A stretch of DNA of 64,000 nucleotides from Chloroflexota bacterium (GTDB lineage: Bacteria > Chloroflexota > Dehalococcoidia > DSTF01 > RBG-16-68-14). Position numbers and translations under genes: made by a program. The stretch is from the NCBI GenBank assembly GCA_029262675.1, contig JAJCYW010000006.1, forward strand, positions 182,181 to 246,180, written 5' to 3'. The notes beneath the pieces were generated by a model. The model saw nothing but the letters and a program-made list of their open reading frames with translations, ran no database searches and was not told the origin of the DNA. This document shows positions 19,401 through 27,766 of this stretch, piece by piece. The stretch's first letter is position 1. Each line of letters starts with the position of its first letter.

Positions 19401-19994
19401 TCAATTGTGGACATAGGTGTGCTCACCGCGACCAATCCGTTCAAAGATCAGCCTCGCGTTCGCAGTGAGGCCTGGGGACTGGTCCAAGTGGAGGGCGACG
19501 AGCGGGATGAGTTGGTTCGGGATCTGAACCTGGAATTCGACTCCGTTTTCGCCTACGAGACCAGCTTCTACACGAACTTCTACGAGAATCTCATAGGGCA
19601 TTTCGTGATGATTCCGCTCATTCTTTCCGGCCTCTCCCTGGTCGCCGCCGTGGTCATCATCGCCAACGCAGTCGCCCTCTCCACACTGGAGCGTCGGCGC
19701 GAGATTGGCCTGCTCAAAGCGGTGGGCGCCAGGTCAGGTTGGGTAGTCGTGCAGTTGGCGATGGAGAATACGGTACTTGGCTTCGTCGGGGGAGTGATCG
19801 GCGTGGCGCTCTCCATTGCTGTGCTGGCGATTGTCGGATCGGCGTTTGGTGGGGGTGGACTCAGCCTGAGCATCTCGCCTGTCATTGTCCTCGGGGTACT
19901 TGCGCTAACCGTTGTCCTATCGCTGTCCGTAACGCTGATTAGCGCCATCCCGGCTGCGCGAGCGCGGCCGCTGGACGTCCTGCGTGGAGAATAA
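16431..19994 (+). CDS. MacB/FtsX-type ABC transporter permease, large
   Basis: 1187 residues. A soluble N-terminal part (about 1-75, RALDQIREYLAAGRELSEI) precedes the first membrane helix near 85-105. A very long extracytoplasmic segment (about 105-565) includes a beta-rich insert (ELTLTVDDPSTPN, GHRLSLSGHDVTVTY, TGEWTADFSVP). Then come an FtsX core of three to four helices (570-720), further helices, a second extracytoplasmic domain (about 830-1040), and a final FtsX core containing LSTLERRREIGLLKAVGA. Both FtsX cores carry the LKAIG/LKAVG signature. It pairs with the ATPase gene that follows 10 bp later. Substrate unknown; such systems export lipids, peptides or act mechanically. Confidence 0.9.
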   Translation: MLTESEQRALDQIREYLAAGRELSEIRAAGWENWIDHLEDKGVDLRTGEIRAQPPDTAATERIGAERLGRLSFYLRNAIVSLFRSRQRAMFAIGSVAVGVAAIVALQLTADVIEHKLTTNVREVLRGDLVSEGLGGDRGVASVQALQDEGLIDGFTTSLSIHEDTRDFLAHFKAVLQGRTDKNAVVNQYMPIFLEKDVYPYYGRVRADKPAGRDLWYLVQDPYDVVVTSTVANRHNINVDDQFKLGQIQELFTVRGILSDAELSRECMPFIGCIVFRQDTMDSLFFVVPQGQVRQERMPPETSGSWDPAVRSTTLTVWPEEDLVWGAYGMAEGAELTLTVDDPSTPNPVDYSESQVSRPAHWEEHGESFVSFDLWGVFDIRPGHRLSLSGHDVTVTYTVANLAVTEVNAGLDTISGVADPFGSIRVQITSVFLEELAGGGRDVSASSTGEWTADFSVPSDPPNHVPADPNEAAWEASHRAAKDIHPDTKTEVRQLDSDRRYATSVWSGSPQTLADDGRIALLEEPGREFYILAAGRSDAELAVIDERLMSGEDPGAQEITTAAEAAEDNKATADLVRSVTLVFGLVALAIGGLGIANTMQVLVRRRLPEAGVLKAIGLKGRQVMAVFLAEALIIAALGSVLGILIGVLFSFATVRLLEDLLFMDLEWILGAGPVVTGLVVGLVATLAFTVLPVVGAGRVRPLAAIRPNDSDLIKASWPISLLVLLGLALLAGVMVGFLIGSPVWGLAGTLGAFVVIGVLLAVLVAVVYLLSRLPTMRSLTLRLSFLEWRRRKVSAASTLLAMSIGVLGISLTLLFADTLTKSVSANVEGQIGADVYVLVNDPEEKEDAFAMMREAEGVAGFSPATVYDVTLVSHNGQIFQELGDPDQPVAHQDFGYSGANFLFEFERLTVREVDDLLPRLSFPPDGGGMLSDSDVGRNTLVLQRDEGSSAVEDLGLSVGDTVGLVGIDEAGLIASGVVEFEIVGFSAKVDSIVDIGVLTATNPFKDQPRVRSEAWGLVQVEGDERDELVRDLNLEFDSVFAYETSFYTNFYENLIGHFVMIPLILSGLSLVAAVVIIANAVALSTLERRREIGLLKAVGARSGWVVVQLAMENTVLGFVGGVIGVALSIAVLAIVGSAFGGGGLSLSISPVIVLGVLALTVVLSLSVTLISAIPAARARPLDVLRGE

Positions 19995-20004
19995 GGAGCG
20001 TCAC

Positions 20005-20700
20005 ATGGTTGAACAAAGAGCCCAAGTACTGCGGGGAGAGGGGTTGACGAAGCAGTTCCGGTCCGGGGACCTCGTCGTCGATGCGCTGAGAGGCGTGGAC
20101 ATCACAGTCAACCAGGGAGAGGTGGTCGCCATCATCGGGCCTTCCGGCAGCGGAAAGTCAACGCTGATGGGTATTCTGGGTGGCCTGGATACGCCGACGC
20201 AGGGGAGCCTGCAGGTGGCGGGCGTTGAGATCACCGAGATGGGCGAGAACCGTCTAGCGGACATCCGGAACGGGTACATTGGCTTCGTCTTCCAGCAGTT
20301 CAACCTGATGCCGACCCTTACGGCCGCGGAGAACGTCGCGCTGCCTATCCAGTTCTCCCGAAAGAAGAAGTTCGCCCCGAAGCGCCGGGCCGTCGACCTG
20401 CTCTCCAGCTTCGGGCTCCAAGACCGGCTCAACAACCGGCCCTCGCAGCTCTCAGGGGGCGAGCAACAGCGGGTGGCTATCGCCCGCGCGCTGGCCAACG
20501 ACCCGCCGTTGCTCCTCTGCGACGAGCCCACCGGAGCCCTCGACACGGAGAACGGCGACCGCGTCATGGACGCCCTGTTCCAGGCCCAGAGGGAACTGAA
20601 AACGGCCGTAGTCATCGTTACGCATGACCCACGTGTCGCCGAACGGGCGAACCGCACTCTGGCGATGACCGACGGGCGGTTTGCGCCGGCAGGCAACTGA
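20005..20700 (+). CDS. MacB/LolD-type ABC transporter ATPase
   Basis: 231 residues from ATG 20005 with AAGGAG 6 nt upstream; a GTG at 19984 inside the permease end is less likely. Walker A is GPSGSGKST, followed by Q-loop FVFQQFNL, signature LSGGEQQR, Walker B LLLCDEPTGALD and the switch His in VIVTHDP. This is the compact ATPase of the FtsX-type permease encoded just upstream. Its stop codon is the exact boundary with the truncated GH3 fragment. Confidence 0.95.
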   Translation: MVEQRAQVLRGEGLTKQFRSGDLVVDALRGVDITVNQGEVVAIIGPSGSGKSTLMGILGGLDTPTQGSLQVAGVEITEMGENRLADIRNGYIGFVFQQFNLMPTLTAAENVALPIQFSRKKKFAPKRRAVDLLSSFGLQDRLNNRPSQLSGGEQQRVAIARALANDPPLLLCDEPTGALDTENGDRVMDALFQAQRELKTAVVIVTHDPRVAERANRTLAMTDGRFAPAGN

Positions 20701-21268
20701 GAGCGGTCCACCACGTCTACACTCATCTCGCGTCGCTCGATGCGTTCTTTCAACGGCTCTCCGTAGCAGTCGAGCTGCGACAGTTCGACATCGATGCCTG
20801 CCTCCAGCGCGATCTGTCCCGCCTCGCCCCGGTCCCTGGCCACCTTGTGGTGCGTCTCCAGCAGCCTTGTCGTGAAGTAGTCGGCGACGACGACGCCATC
20901 AAACCCAAGTTCGCCGCGCAGCAGGTCGTCGAGGATCTGCTTGGAGCCACCGCAGGGCAGGCCGTCAACCTCACTGTAGGCGTTCATGACCGACGCGAGG
21001 CCGGCCTCGCGGATCGCCGCCTCGAACGGACGGGCGAACGTTTCGCGCAGCTCCCGCGGGCCGATGTGCGCCGGCGCGTGGTTCATGCCTCCCTCTGAAA
21101 GCCCGTAGCCCAGGAAGTGCTTGCCCGTCGCGACGACGCCTTCTTGCAAGCTCGCTCCCTGAACTCCGCGCACGTAGGCCACGCCCATACGCAAAGTCAG
21201 ATACGGATCCTCGCCACACGTCTCTTCCGTCCTGCCCCAGCGAGGGTCGCGTGTCACGTCAAGCACAG
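20701..21268 (-). pseudogene. Truncated GH3 glycosidase fragment (partial copy of the neighbouring gene)
   Basis: 568 bp matches 22631-23198 at a constant offset of 1930 with no indel and about 22 substitutions by eye. In the coding frame only four residues differ (Leu/Ser, Ala/Thr, Ser/Pro, Arg/Gly), so most changes are silent. It covers LDVTRDPRWGRTEETCGEDP through the nucleophile region GFDGVVVADYF to MSVDVVDRS. Both ends of the domain are missing: one edge abuts the ABC ATPase stop, the other is 8 bp from the stop of the intact gene. It is not expected to give an active enzyme. Confidence 0.88.
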
Positions 21269-21276
21269 TCGAGACC

Positions 21277-23664
21277 CTACGCCGATTCCACCTCGACTCT
21301 AGTCGGGACGATGTCCGCCGTGCTGAGTTCTCGCCGGTCGCCTTCGATCTGGAACTCGCCTTCCGCGCGGATGTCGCCAGACGAGGCGCCGACCATCACG
21401 CGAACACTGCCCGGCTCCACAACGAAGCGCATGGCCTGATCGAAGAAGGCGAGCTGGGTCAGATCGAGATGGAACGTGAGGCGTCGGGTCTCGCCGGGCA
21501 CGAGCGGCACTCGCTTGAAACCAGCGAGTTGCTTCACAGGCCGCGTGCAGCTTGCGACAACGTCGTTGATGTACAGTTGCACGACCTCGTCGCCAGCCAG
21601 AGCCCCGACGTTTGTCACATCGACTGCGACACGAACGACATCGTTGGCCGACGGCGCTTCGGTTTCGATCAATAGATTGTCATACTCAAACTGTGTGTAG
21701 CTGAGGCCGTGCCCGAACGGGTACAACGGCGTCGTCGGGCTGTCGACGTAGTCGCCCAGCATCTGGCTGCGGCCGCCGCCAGACTTGTGGTTGTAGTAGA
21801 CAGGCACCTGGCCAACCGAACGCGGTAGCGAGACCGGCAGCCGGCCAGCGGGATTGCTGTTGCCGAAGAGTACGTCCGCGACGGCGTGGCCGCCTTCCTG
21901 ACCCGGCAGCCAGGCCTCAACTATCGCCGGGACGTGCTCCGCGATCCAGCGCAGCGCGAAAGGCCGGCCGTTGATCAGTACGACGACGATTGGCGTGCCC
22001 GTCGCAACGACGGCCTCAACGAGCTGCTGCTGTTGGCCGGTGAGGCCAAGGTCGGTCGCATCGCGGAACTCGCCGCTTGTGGCGTCCTGCGTCAGGCCGG
22101 ACTTTCCGCCGACGCAGACGAGAGCGACCTCCACCTGACGTGCGGCGGCCGTCGCTTCGTCGAAGCCGTCTGTAGCAGTGCCAGAGATGTCGCAGCCGCG
22201 CGCGACAAGGATGCCGGTCTCGGCTGACACGGCGGACCTGATGCCGTCAAGGACGGTCACCATTGGCACGTAGTACGGTCCCGGACGAAAGGAGGACTCG
22301 TCAGAGAGGTTCGGCGGCGCGTCCGCATCGCCGGGACGCTTGTAAGCGAACTCCACGTGCGCGGGATAGCTGTAGTCGCCTTGCTGGAGACGACCGTCGT
22401 CGGCGCTAGGACCGATCACGGCGATGCTGCCGATACGCGGACTGAGCGGGAGCAGCGGTTCACCGCTATTGAGCGGCGTGTTCTTGAGCAGCACGATGGA
22501 CTTGGTCGCGATCTCGCGGGCCAGGGCGACCTGCGCGGGCAGGCCATAGGCATCGGCGGCCTTCGCCTCGTCGACGTACGGATTCTCGAAGATGCCGAGT
22601 GCGAACTTCATGCGCAGGAGCCTTCGCAGCGAGCGGTCCACCACGTCTACACTCATCTCGCCCCGCTCGATGCGCTCTTTCAACGGCTCGCCGTAGCAGT
22701 CGAGCTGCGGCAGCTCGACGTCGATGCCCGCCTCCAGCGCGATCTGCCCCGCCTCGCCCCGGTCTCTGGCCACCTTGTGGTGCGTCTCCAGCAGCCTTGT
22801 CGTGAAGTAGTCGGCGACGACCACGCCATCGAACCCAAGCTCGCCGCGCAGCAGGTCGTCGAGGATCTGCTTGGAGCCGCCGCAGGGCAGGCCGTCAACC
22901 TCACTGTAGGCGTTCATGACCGACGCGAGGCCGGCCTCGCGGATCGCCGCCTCGAACGGACGGGCAAACGTTTCGCGCAACTCCCGCGGGCCGATGTGCG
23001 TTGGCGCGTGGTTCATACCTCCCTCTGAAAGCCCGTAGCCCAGGAAGTGCTTGCCCGTCGCGACAACGCCTTCTTGCAAGCTCGCTCCCTGAACTCCCCG
23101 CACGTAGGCCACGCCCATACGCGAAGTCAGATACGGATCCTCGCCACACGTCTCTTCCGTCCTGCCCCAGCGAGGGTCGCGTGTCACGTCAAGCACAGGC
23201 GCCAGCGTGTGCCGAGCGCCCACGGCGAGCATCTGCTCTCGGATGACGGCTCCCATCGATTCGTTCAGCTCTGGCTCCCAAGTACTCGCAACTCCGATCG
23301 CCTGCGGGAACTGCGTGGCGTCGCGCGCCGTCAGGCCCGCGCAGCTCTCTTCGTGCGCGATGGCGGGAATGCCAAGGCGCGTCTGCTCGACGAGATGGCG
23401 CTGGATCCGGTTCATGAACTGGGCGCTCTCACGCGGGCGGAGAGCGGTAGTCGAACCGATCCTCGTGATGTGCCCGGTCCCGTTGCGCAGCAGCTCGTTC
23501 GCGCGCGGCTCCGAAAACGCCTCGTCCTCGACTAGCTGCGTCGACCAGACACAACCGATCTGCGCCAGCTTCTCGTCGAGGCTCATGCGACCGAGGAGAT
23601 CATCGACGCGGGCATCGATGGGCTGTTTGGCGTCTCTGTAGAGCGGGGCGTCGTCGGTAGTCAT
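21277..23664 (-). CDS. Glycoside hydrolase family 3 (beta-glucosidase/beta-xylosidase type)
   Basis: 795 residues from ATG 23664, chosen for GGAGG 8 nt upstream; the frame extends further 5' but that part is not GH3-like. An N-terminal TIM-barrel domain has DVTRDPRWGRTEETCGEDP, GKHFLGYG and the catalytic nucleophile Asp in GFDGVVVADYF. A middle alpha/beta sandwich (VVLINGRPFALRW, EAWLPGQEGGHAVADVLFG) and a C-terminal fibronectin III-like domain (VAVDVTNVGALAGDEVVQLY) follow. No signal peptide is seen, so it probably acts on imported oligosaccharides in the cytoplasm. Sugar specificity cannot be decided from sequence alone. Confidence 0.93.
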   Translation of the reverse strand: MTTDDAPLYRDAKQPIDARVDDLLGRMSLDEKLAQIGCVWSTQLVEDEAFSEPRANELLRNGTGHITRIGSTTALRPRESAQFMNRIQRHLVEQTRLGIPAIAHEESCAGLTARDATQFPQAIGVASTWEPELNESMGAVIREQMLAVGARHTLAPVLDVTRDPRWGRTEETCGEDPYLTSRMGVAYVRGVQGASLQEGVVATGKHFLGYGLSEGGMNHAPTHIGPRELRETFARPFEAAIREAGLASVMNAYSEVDGLPCGGSKQILDDLLRGELGFDGVVVADYFTTRLLETHHKVARDRGEAGQIALEAGIDVELPQLDCYGEPLKERIERGEMSVDVVDRSLRRLLRMKFALGIFENPYVDEAKAADAYGLPAQVALAREIATKSIVLLKNTPLNSGEPLLPLSPRIGSIAVIGPSADDGRLQQGDYSYPAHVEFAYKRPGDADAPPNLSDESSFRPGPYYVPMVTVLDGIRSAVSAETGILVARGCDISGTATDGFDEATAAARQVEVALVCVGGKSGLTQDATSGEFRDATDLGLTGQQQQLVEAVVATGTPIVVVLINGRPFALRWIAEHVPAIVEAWLPGQEGGHAVADVLFGNSNPAGRLPVSLPRSVGQVPVYYNHKSGGGRSQMLGDYVDSPTTPLYPFGHGLSYTQFEYDNLLIETEAPSANDVVRVAVDVTNVGALAGDEVVQLYINDVVASCTRPVKQLAGFKRVPLVPGETRRLTFHLDLTQLAFFDQAMRFVVEPGSVRVMVGASSGDIRAEGEFQIEGDRRELSTADIVPTRVEVESA

Positions 23665-23902
23665 CTCAATATCCTCCATCATCGCCTGTTCACCACAGGG
23701 ACTGGCAACGGGCCAGCGCGAGAGCGCGATGTGAATCGTCGCCGTCGGCAAGTCGCTGGTCAAGCCGACGATGCGCGCCAAGCGGCCGAAGCTTACTGAG
23801 CGCCACGACGGAGCGTCAAGTCGGCCGCGGCGCGCGCGGATGACCTGACCCGCGTTACCATGGAGTGTATGACTGCCGTTACGTCGAGGAAGGGTCCTGC
23901 TA

Positions 23903-24349
23903 ATGCAAGACACCGCTAACGCTGGTTCCACCTGGCGGAGGTCGCGAGAGGTGCTGTTCACTGCCAACCGCTCGTTCGCCCAGAGCCGCGTGTGCCTCGG
24001 GCTAGGCCTTTTCCTGGCGATGGCCGGCGCGGGCTTCGCGACCGGCATCATGGCCTACGAGGCGCTAGCCAACGATACGAGTTTCACAGCGGAGTCCTGG
24101 ATCCTGATCGCGCCCCTGTGGTTCGGATTGGCGGCGGCCTGGGTGCTGACCACGCGCTGGCCACTTGTCGGTGGCATCCCATTCGGCGCGCTGGCGTTCT
24201 ATACGGGTGGCTACTTCAGCGACGTCTACGGACAGTACCCCGCCGGAGCGCTGCTTCTACTCGGCGCAGTAGTTGTCGTGGCCGCCGCAACCGGGGTCGA
24301 AGATAGTGGGGCTCCCAATGGGCCGCGGCGTGACGTTGCCCCGGACTGA
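23903..24349 (+). CDS. Small integral membrane protein, unknown
   Basis: 148 residues with a basic N-terminal cytoplasmic part and three to four hydrophobic helices (about 35-55, 65-85, 90-110 and 115-135: LGLGLFLAMAGAGFATGIMAYEAL, shown here in part as LGLFLAMAGAG, WILIAPLWFGLAAAW, GALLLLGAVVVVAAA). A GGAAGGG stretch lies about 10 nt before the ATG. It is divergent from the GH3 gene and about 125 bp before the LCP gene. No family recognised. Confidence 0.65.
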   Translation: MQDTANAGSTWRRSREVLFTANRSFAQSRVCLGLGLFLAMAGAGFATGIMAYEALANDTSFTAESWILIAPLWFGLAAAWVLTTRWPLVGGIPFGALAFYTGGYFSDVYGQYPAGALLLLGAVVVVAAATGVEDSGAPNGPRRDVAPD

Positions 24350-24475
24350 TTTGCCCGGTTGAGCCGAGCTCTACGAAGGCCCCGAGCAGACGCGGGCTTG
24401 CCCGCGCCAAGCTGCCGGCTGGCGCCGGCAGCCCCTTGCCCGCGGCGGAGCGCCATCCTACCCTGCTAAGTAGAG

Positions 24476-25588
24476 ATGACCGCCCCGCCGCCCTCAGATG
24501 ATGCCGCCGCCCCGCCTTCGCTCCCCAGCGACGGGCCTCCCCAGTTAGCACCGCCTCCGACGCTTGAATCGCGCGAAGAGCGCCGTTCCAGAGGGCGTTG
24601 GTGGTTCGTGCCACCGATCGCGATCCTTGTCTACCTCTTCCTCGTGTTCGCCACGCTGCTCCAGCCCGTGTCGGTCGCAGGCCTCTCGCTGGCTGTGCCC
24701 GTACCAGGCGTGTCGTCCGCGACGATGTTCGGGCTGCCGGACCGGCCGTTCACCGTGCTGATCGTGGGGCTGGACGTGCGGCCAGCGCAGGGCGGGCCTT
24801 CGCGGACGGACTCGATCCTGCTCCTGCGCGTCGACCCCAGCAACAACAGGGCCGGCATCGTCAGCATCCCGCGCGACGTACTAATGCGTGTGCCGCTCTC
24901 GAACGGCGGCTTCACGAACGACCGGATCAACACCGCGTTCGTCTACAACTGGTCGGCCGACGACGGCGGACAAGCGCCCGCGGCGCTGGCTGCGACGATT
25001 CAAGAGAACCTCGGCATCACAGTCGACTACCACGTAGTGTTCGACCAGCGCGGCGCCGCCGACATCATCGACGCGGCGGGCGGCGTCACCGTGCAGGTGG
25101 GCGAGGCGTTCGGCCAAGCCGACTACTCCGACGACGATATCAACGTCGTCCCGCAGTACTTCGAGAAGGGGTCGCAACACCTGGACGGCTACGAGGCAGT
25201 CGCCTACGGCCGCATCCGGGAGGGTTCCAGCGACTTCGATCGCATCCGGCGGCAGCAGCAGGTGGCAGAAGGGCTGGTCAGCCAGCTCTCGTCACCGGCG
25301 AGCGTCGCGCGGCTGCCGGGCGTCTGGCGCGCCTACGTCGATGCTGTCGACGACGACATGAGCATGCGCCAAAGTGCGGGTCTTTTCGTGTTCCTCAAGC
25401 GGATCGGAACCGGGCGGATCGTGACGCGGTCGTTGGGAGACGCAGCCGTGTCATGCACGAGCTGCGCGGCCGCGATTCTACAGCTGCTGCCTGGAGAGAC
25501 CGCGCGCATCCTCGGCGAGGCGTTCGACGACCCGGCGCTTGGCGAGGCGGCGTCCGCGCAGCTAGTCGCGGCGGGCGTTACTCCATGA
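24476..25588 (+). CDS. LytR-CpsA-Psr (LCP) family protein
   Basis: 370 residues. A Pro-rich cytoplasmic head (1-40), one transmembrane helix at about 43-65, then an extracytoplasmic LCP domain: FTVLIVGLDVRP, RTDSILLLRVDP, SIPRDVLM, NDRINTAFVYN, and a C-terminal AVAYGRIREGSSDFDRIRRQQQV with the Arg residues that bind the pyrophosphate lipid. LCP enzymes attach polymers from undecaprenyl carriers to the cell envelope. This suits a monoderm or atypical envelope. A weak TACCCT -10-like box lies 11 nt before the ATG. Confidence 0.93.
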   Translation: MTAPPPSDDAAAPPSLPSDGPPQLAPPPTLESREERRSRGRWWFVPPIAILVYLFLVFATLLQPVSVAGLSLAVPVPGVSSATMFGLPDRPFTVLIVGLDVRPAQGGPSRTDSILLLRVDPSNNRAGIVSIPRDVLMRVPLSNGGFTNDRINTAFVYNWSADDGGQAPAALAATIQENLGITVDYHVVFDQRGAADIIDAAGGVTVQVGEAFGQADYSDDDINVVPQYFEKGSQHLDGYEAVAYGRIREGSSDFDRIRRQQQVAEGLVSQLSSPASVARLPGVWRAYVDAVDDDMSMRQSAGLFVFLKRIGTGRIVTRSLGDAAVSCTSCAAAILQLLPGETARILGEAFDDPALGEAASAQLVAAGVTP

Positions 25589-25660
25589 GGCTGACGCGCA
25601 GGCCATACTGGCCTCCCCGTCAGCCCTGAGTTAGCGGCCAGGCGGCCGAGGCGTCAGGGG

Positions 25661-25738
25661 CTAGAAGTATTCCTTGAGCATGCCGTACGCCCACCAGGCA
25701 ACCGCCACGACGAGCACAAGGTACAGCACTTCTCCCAT
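25661..25738 (-). CDS. Possible 25-residue single-helix membrane protein
   Basis: ATG 25738 to TAG 25661 encodes MGEVLYLVLVVAVAWW followed by a short polar tail ending KEYF. The whole peptide is one good membrane helix with correct charge ends. No strong ribosome site is visible, so this is only a candidate. It is convergent with the LCP gene. Confidence 0.3.
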   Translation of the reverse strand: MGEVLYLVLVVAVAWWAYGMLKEYF

Positions 25739-25851
25739 TGATACGTCCACGTCAGCACATCCATCCTTGGCGGGGTAAAACTGGTTCGTAGTCACTAACG
25801 TGGGCACTGCGCGGGCATATCGCGCATTCTGAACGTATTGGGGACGAGTTT

Positions 25852-25989
25852 GGGCCCTCGGGGAGGGCGGGCCCTCGAGGAGGGCGGGCCCTCGGGGAGG
25901 GCGGGCCCTCGAGGAGGGCGGGCCCTCGAGGAGGGCGGGCCCTCGGGGAGGGCGGGCCCTCGGGGAGGGCGGGCCCTCCCCGAGGGCCT
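25852..25989. repeat. 18-bp GC-rich tandem repeat array
   Basis: Seven consecutive copies of GGGCCCTCGRGGAGGGCG from 25852 to 25977, differing only at R (A or G), ending in a half-inverted unit GGGCCCTCCCCGAGGGCC to about 25989. Each unit contains the palindrome GGGCCC and a CTCG/CGAG-type inner symmetry, so the RNA can fold into many alternative hairpins. It lies in the convergent gap between the LCP gene and pccB. Confidence 0.92.
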
Positions 25990-26090
25990 TGGAGCGGGGC
26001 GTTGCCGTGCGCTATTCGTCGTGTGGACGCGCGGCGCTCACGTGGGACTAGCTGGGAAGTCGGGCGGATGGCGCAGACGGCCGGCCGCGG

Positions 26091-27635
26091 TTAGAGCGGG
26101 GTGTTGCCGTGCTTCTTGGGCGGGATGTGGTCGTTCTTCGTGCGAAGCATGTCCAGGGCGCGAATGATACGGCCTCGCGTCTCGCGCGGGTCGATGACGT
26201 CGTCGATGAAACCTTTGGATGCTGCGACGTACGGGTTCGCGAACTTGTCTTTGTATTCCTCGACGAGTTGCGCTCGCGTCTCTTCCACGTTGCTCGCGGT
26301 CGCCAGCTCCGAGCGATAGATGATGTTGACTGCGGGTTCCGGCCCCATCACGGCGATCTCACCCGTGGGCCACGCGAGGTTGAGGTCGGCGCGCAAGTGC
26401 TTGGAACCCATGGCGTCGTAGGCGCCGCCGTAGGCCTTCCGAATGACGATCGTGACCTTCGGCACCGTCGCTTCGGCGTAGGCGTAGACGAGCTTCGCGC
26501 CGTGGGTGATGATACCGCCGTACTCCTGCGATGTACCCGGCAGGAATCCTCCCGTATCGACGAACGTCAGAACCGGGATGTTGAACGCGTCGCAGAAGCG
26601 AACGAAGCGGGCGGCCTTGCGCGACGAGTCGATGTCGATCACGCCGGCCAGGTAGAGCGGCTGGTTGCCAACGATGCCGACGGTCCGGCCGTCCATGCGC
26701 GCCAAGCCGACGATCATGTTCTGGGCCCAATGAGCGTGCACTTCGAGAAAGTCGCCAATGTCCACAACGCGATAAATGATCTCGCGCATGTCATAGGGAC
26801 GGCCAGCCTCTTCGGGAACGATACGCAGCAACTCCTCGTCGCGGCGGTCCGGCTCATCTCCCGTCTCGACGAACGGCGGATCTTCCATGTTGTTGAGCGG
26901 CAGGAAGGACAATAGCCGCCGCACTTCCTGCAGACAGTCCTCTTCGCCGTCAACCGCGAAGTGGCATACACCGCTGCGTGAGGCGTGCGCCATCGCGCCG
27001 CCCAGTTCTTCGTGCGTCACGTCCTCGCCGGTCACGGCCTTAATCACGTCCGGCCCGGTGAGGTACATCTGCGATGTGCCTTCCGTCATGAAGATGAAGT
27101 CCGTCAACGCCGGCGAGTAGACCGCGCCCCCCGCCGTCGGGCCCATGACGACCGAGATCTGCGGTATCACACCCGATGCGAGTACGTTGCGGGTGAAGAT
27201 ATCACCGTAGCTGGCCAGCGCGTCTACGCCCTCCTGGATCCGCGCGCCGCCGCCGTCGTTAAGGCCGATAACGGGAGCGCCGTTACGCAGCGCCAAGTCC
27301 ATGATCTTGATTATCTTCTCGCCCATCGGCGTGGAAAGCGAGCCGCCGACGACGGTGAAATCCTGCGAGAACACGTAGACTGGGCGTCCGTCGATGCGGC
27401 CCCAGCCCGTGACGACCGATTCGGCCTGGACCTTGTCGTGGTCGAACTCGGTACCGGAGAGCAGCACCATCTCGTCGAACTCTTCAAACGTGCCTTCGTC
27501 GAGCAGCGCGTGGATACGCTCGCGGGCCGTCAGCTTGCCGCGCTCGTGCTGCAAATCGACACGCCGCTGGCCGCCGCCCTGCTTGATCTGATCGCGCAGC
27601 CGCTGGAGTTTGTCTAACCGCTCTTCATTTGACAT
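26091..27635 (-). CDS. pccB: Acyl-CoA (propionyl-CoA) carboxylase carboxyltransferase beta subunit
   Basis: 514 residues, the usual length. N-terminal [23 protein letters not shown], two crotonase-like halves with oxyanion glycines ([16 protein letters not shown] and [16 protein letters not shown]), biotin-binding region and C-terminal [14 protein letters not shown] all match PccB/MmdA. It transfers a carboxyl group from biotin to propionyl- or acetyl-CoA, or decarboxylates methylmalonyl-CoA if part of a membrane complex. The biotin carboxylase partner is not next to it. A TAGCAT box lies about 19 nt before the start. Confidence 0.95.
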   Translation of the reverse strand: MSNEERLDKLQRLRDQIKQGGGQRRVDLQHERGKLTARERIHALLDEGTFEEFDEMVLLSGTEFDHDKVQAESVVTGWGRIDGRPVYVFSQDFTVVGGSLSTPMGEKIIKIMDLALRNGAPVIGLNDGGGARIQEGVDALASYGDIFTRNVLASGVIPQISVVMGPTAGGAVYSPALTDFIFMTEGTSQMYLTGPDVIKAVTGEDVTHEELGGAMAHASRSGVCHFAVDGEEDCLQEVRRLLSFLPLNNMEDPPFVETGDEPDRRDEELLRIVPEEAGRPYDMREIIYRVVDIGDFLEVHAHWAQNMIVGLARMDGRTVGIVGNQPLYLAGVIDIDSSRKAARFVRFCDAFNIPVLTFVDTGGFLPGTSQEYGGIITHGAKLVYAYAEATVPKVTIVIRKAYGGAYDAMGSKHLRADLNLAWPTGEIAVMGPEPAVNIIYRSELATASNVEETRAQLVEEYKDKFANPYVAASKGFIDDVIDPRETRGRIIRALDMLRTKNDHIPPKKHGNTPL

Positions 27636-27766
27636 AGAATCGCCTCAGCGGTCGATGCTAGCACAGGCCATAGGTGCGGGCAAGAATCCGGCGTGGGCCT
27701 GCCCTAGACGCAGGCAGGGAAGCCCCGGGCACTCGATGCGTGCCCGAAGGCGCCCGCAGGGCGCTC

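Noticed and set aside
20001..21266. Minus-strand frame of 421 codons covering the GH3 fragment and the complement of the ABC ATPase
   Set aside because: Only the part in 20701-21268 is GH3-like; the rest is antisense to a clear ATPase gene, so it is a fusion of a pseudogene fragment with a shadow frame.
23665..24051. Upstream extension of the GH3 frame
   Set aside because: Lacks GH3 similarity, overlaps the promoter region of the divergent membrane gene, and a GGAGG-led ATG lies at 23664.
25852..25989. CRISPR array
   Set aside because: Units are contiguous 18-bp tandem copies with no spacers, and no cas gene is present anywhere in the window.
25838..26167. Plus-strand frame through the 18-bp repeats (Gly/Arg/Glu-rich)
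   Set aside because: It exists only because an 18-bp repeat keeps any frame open; it has no ribosome site and runs into pccB on the other strand.
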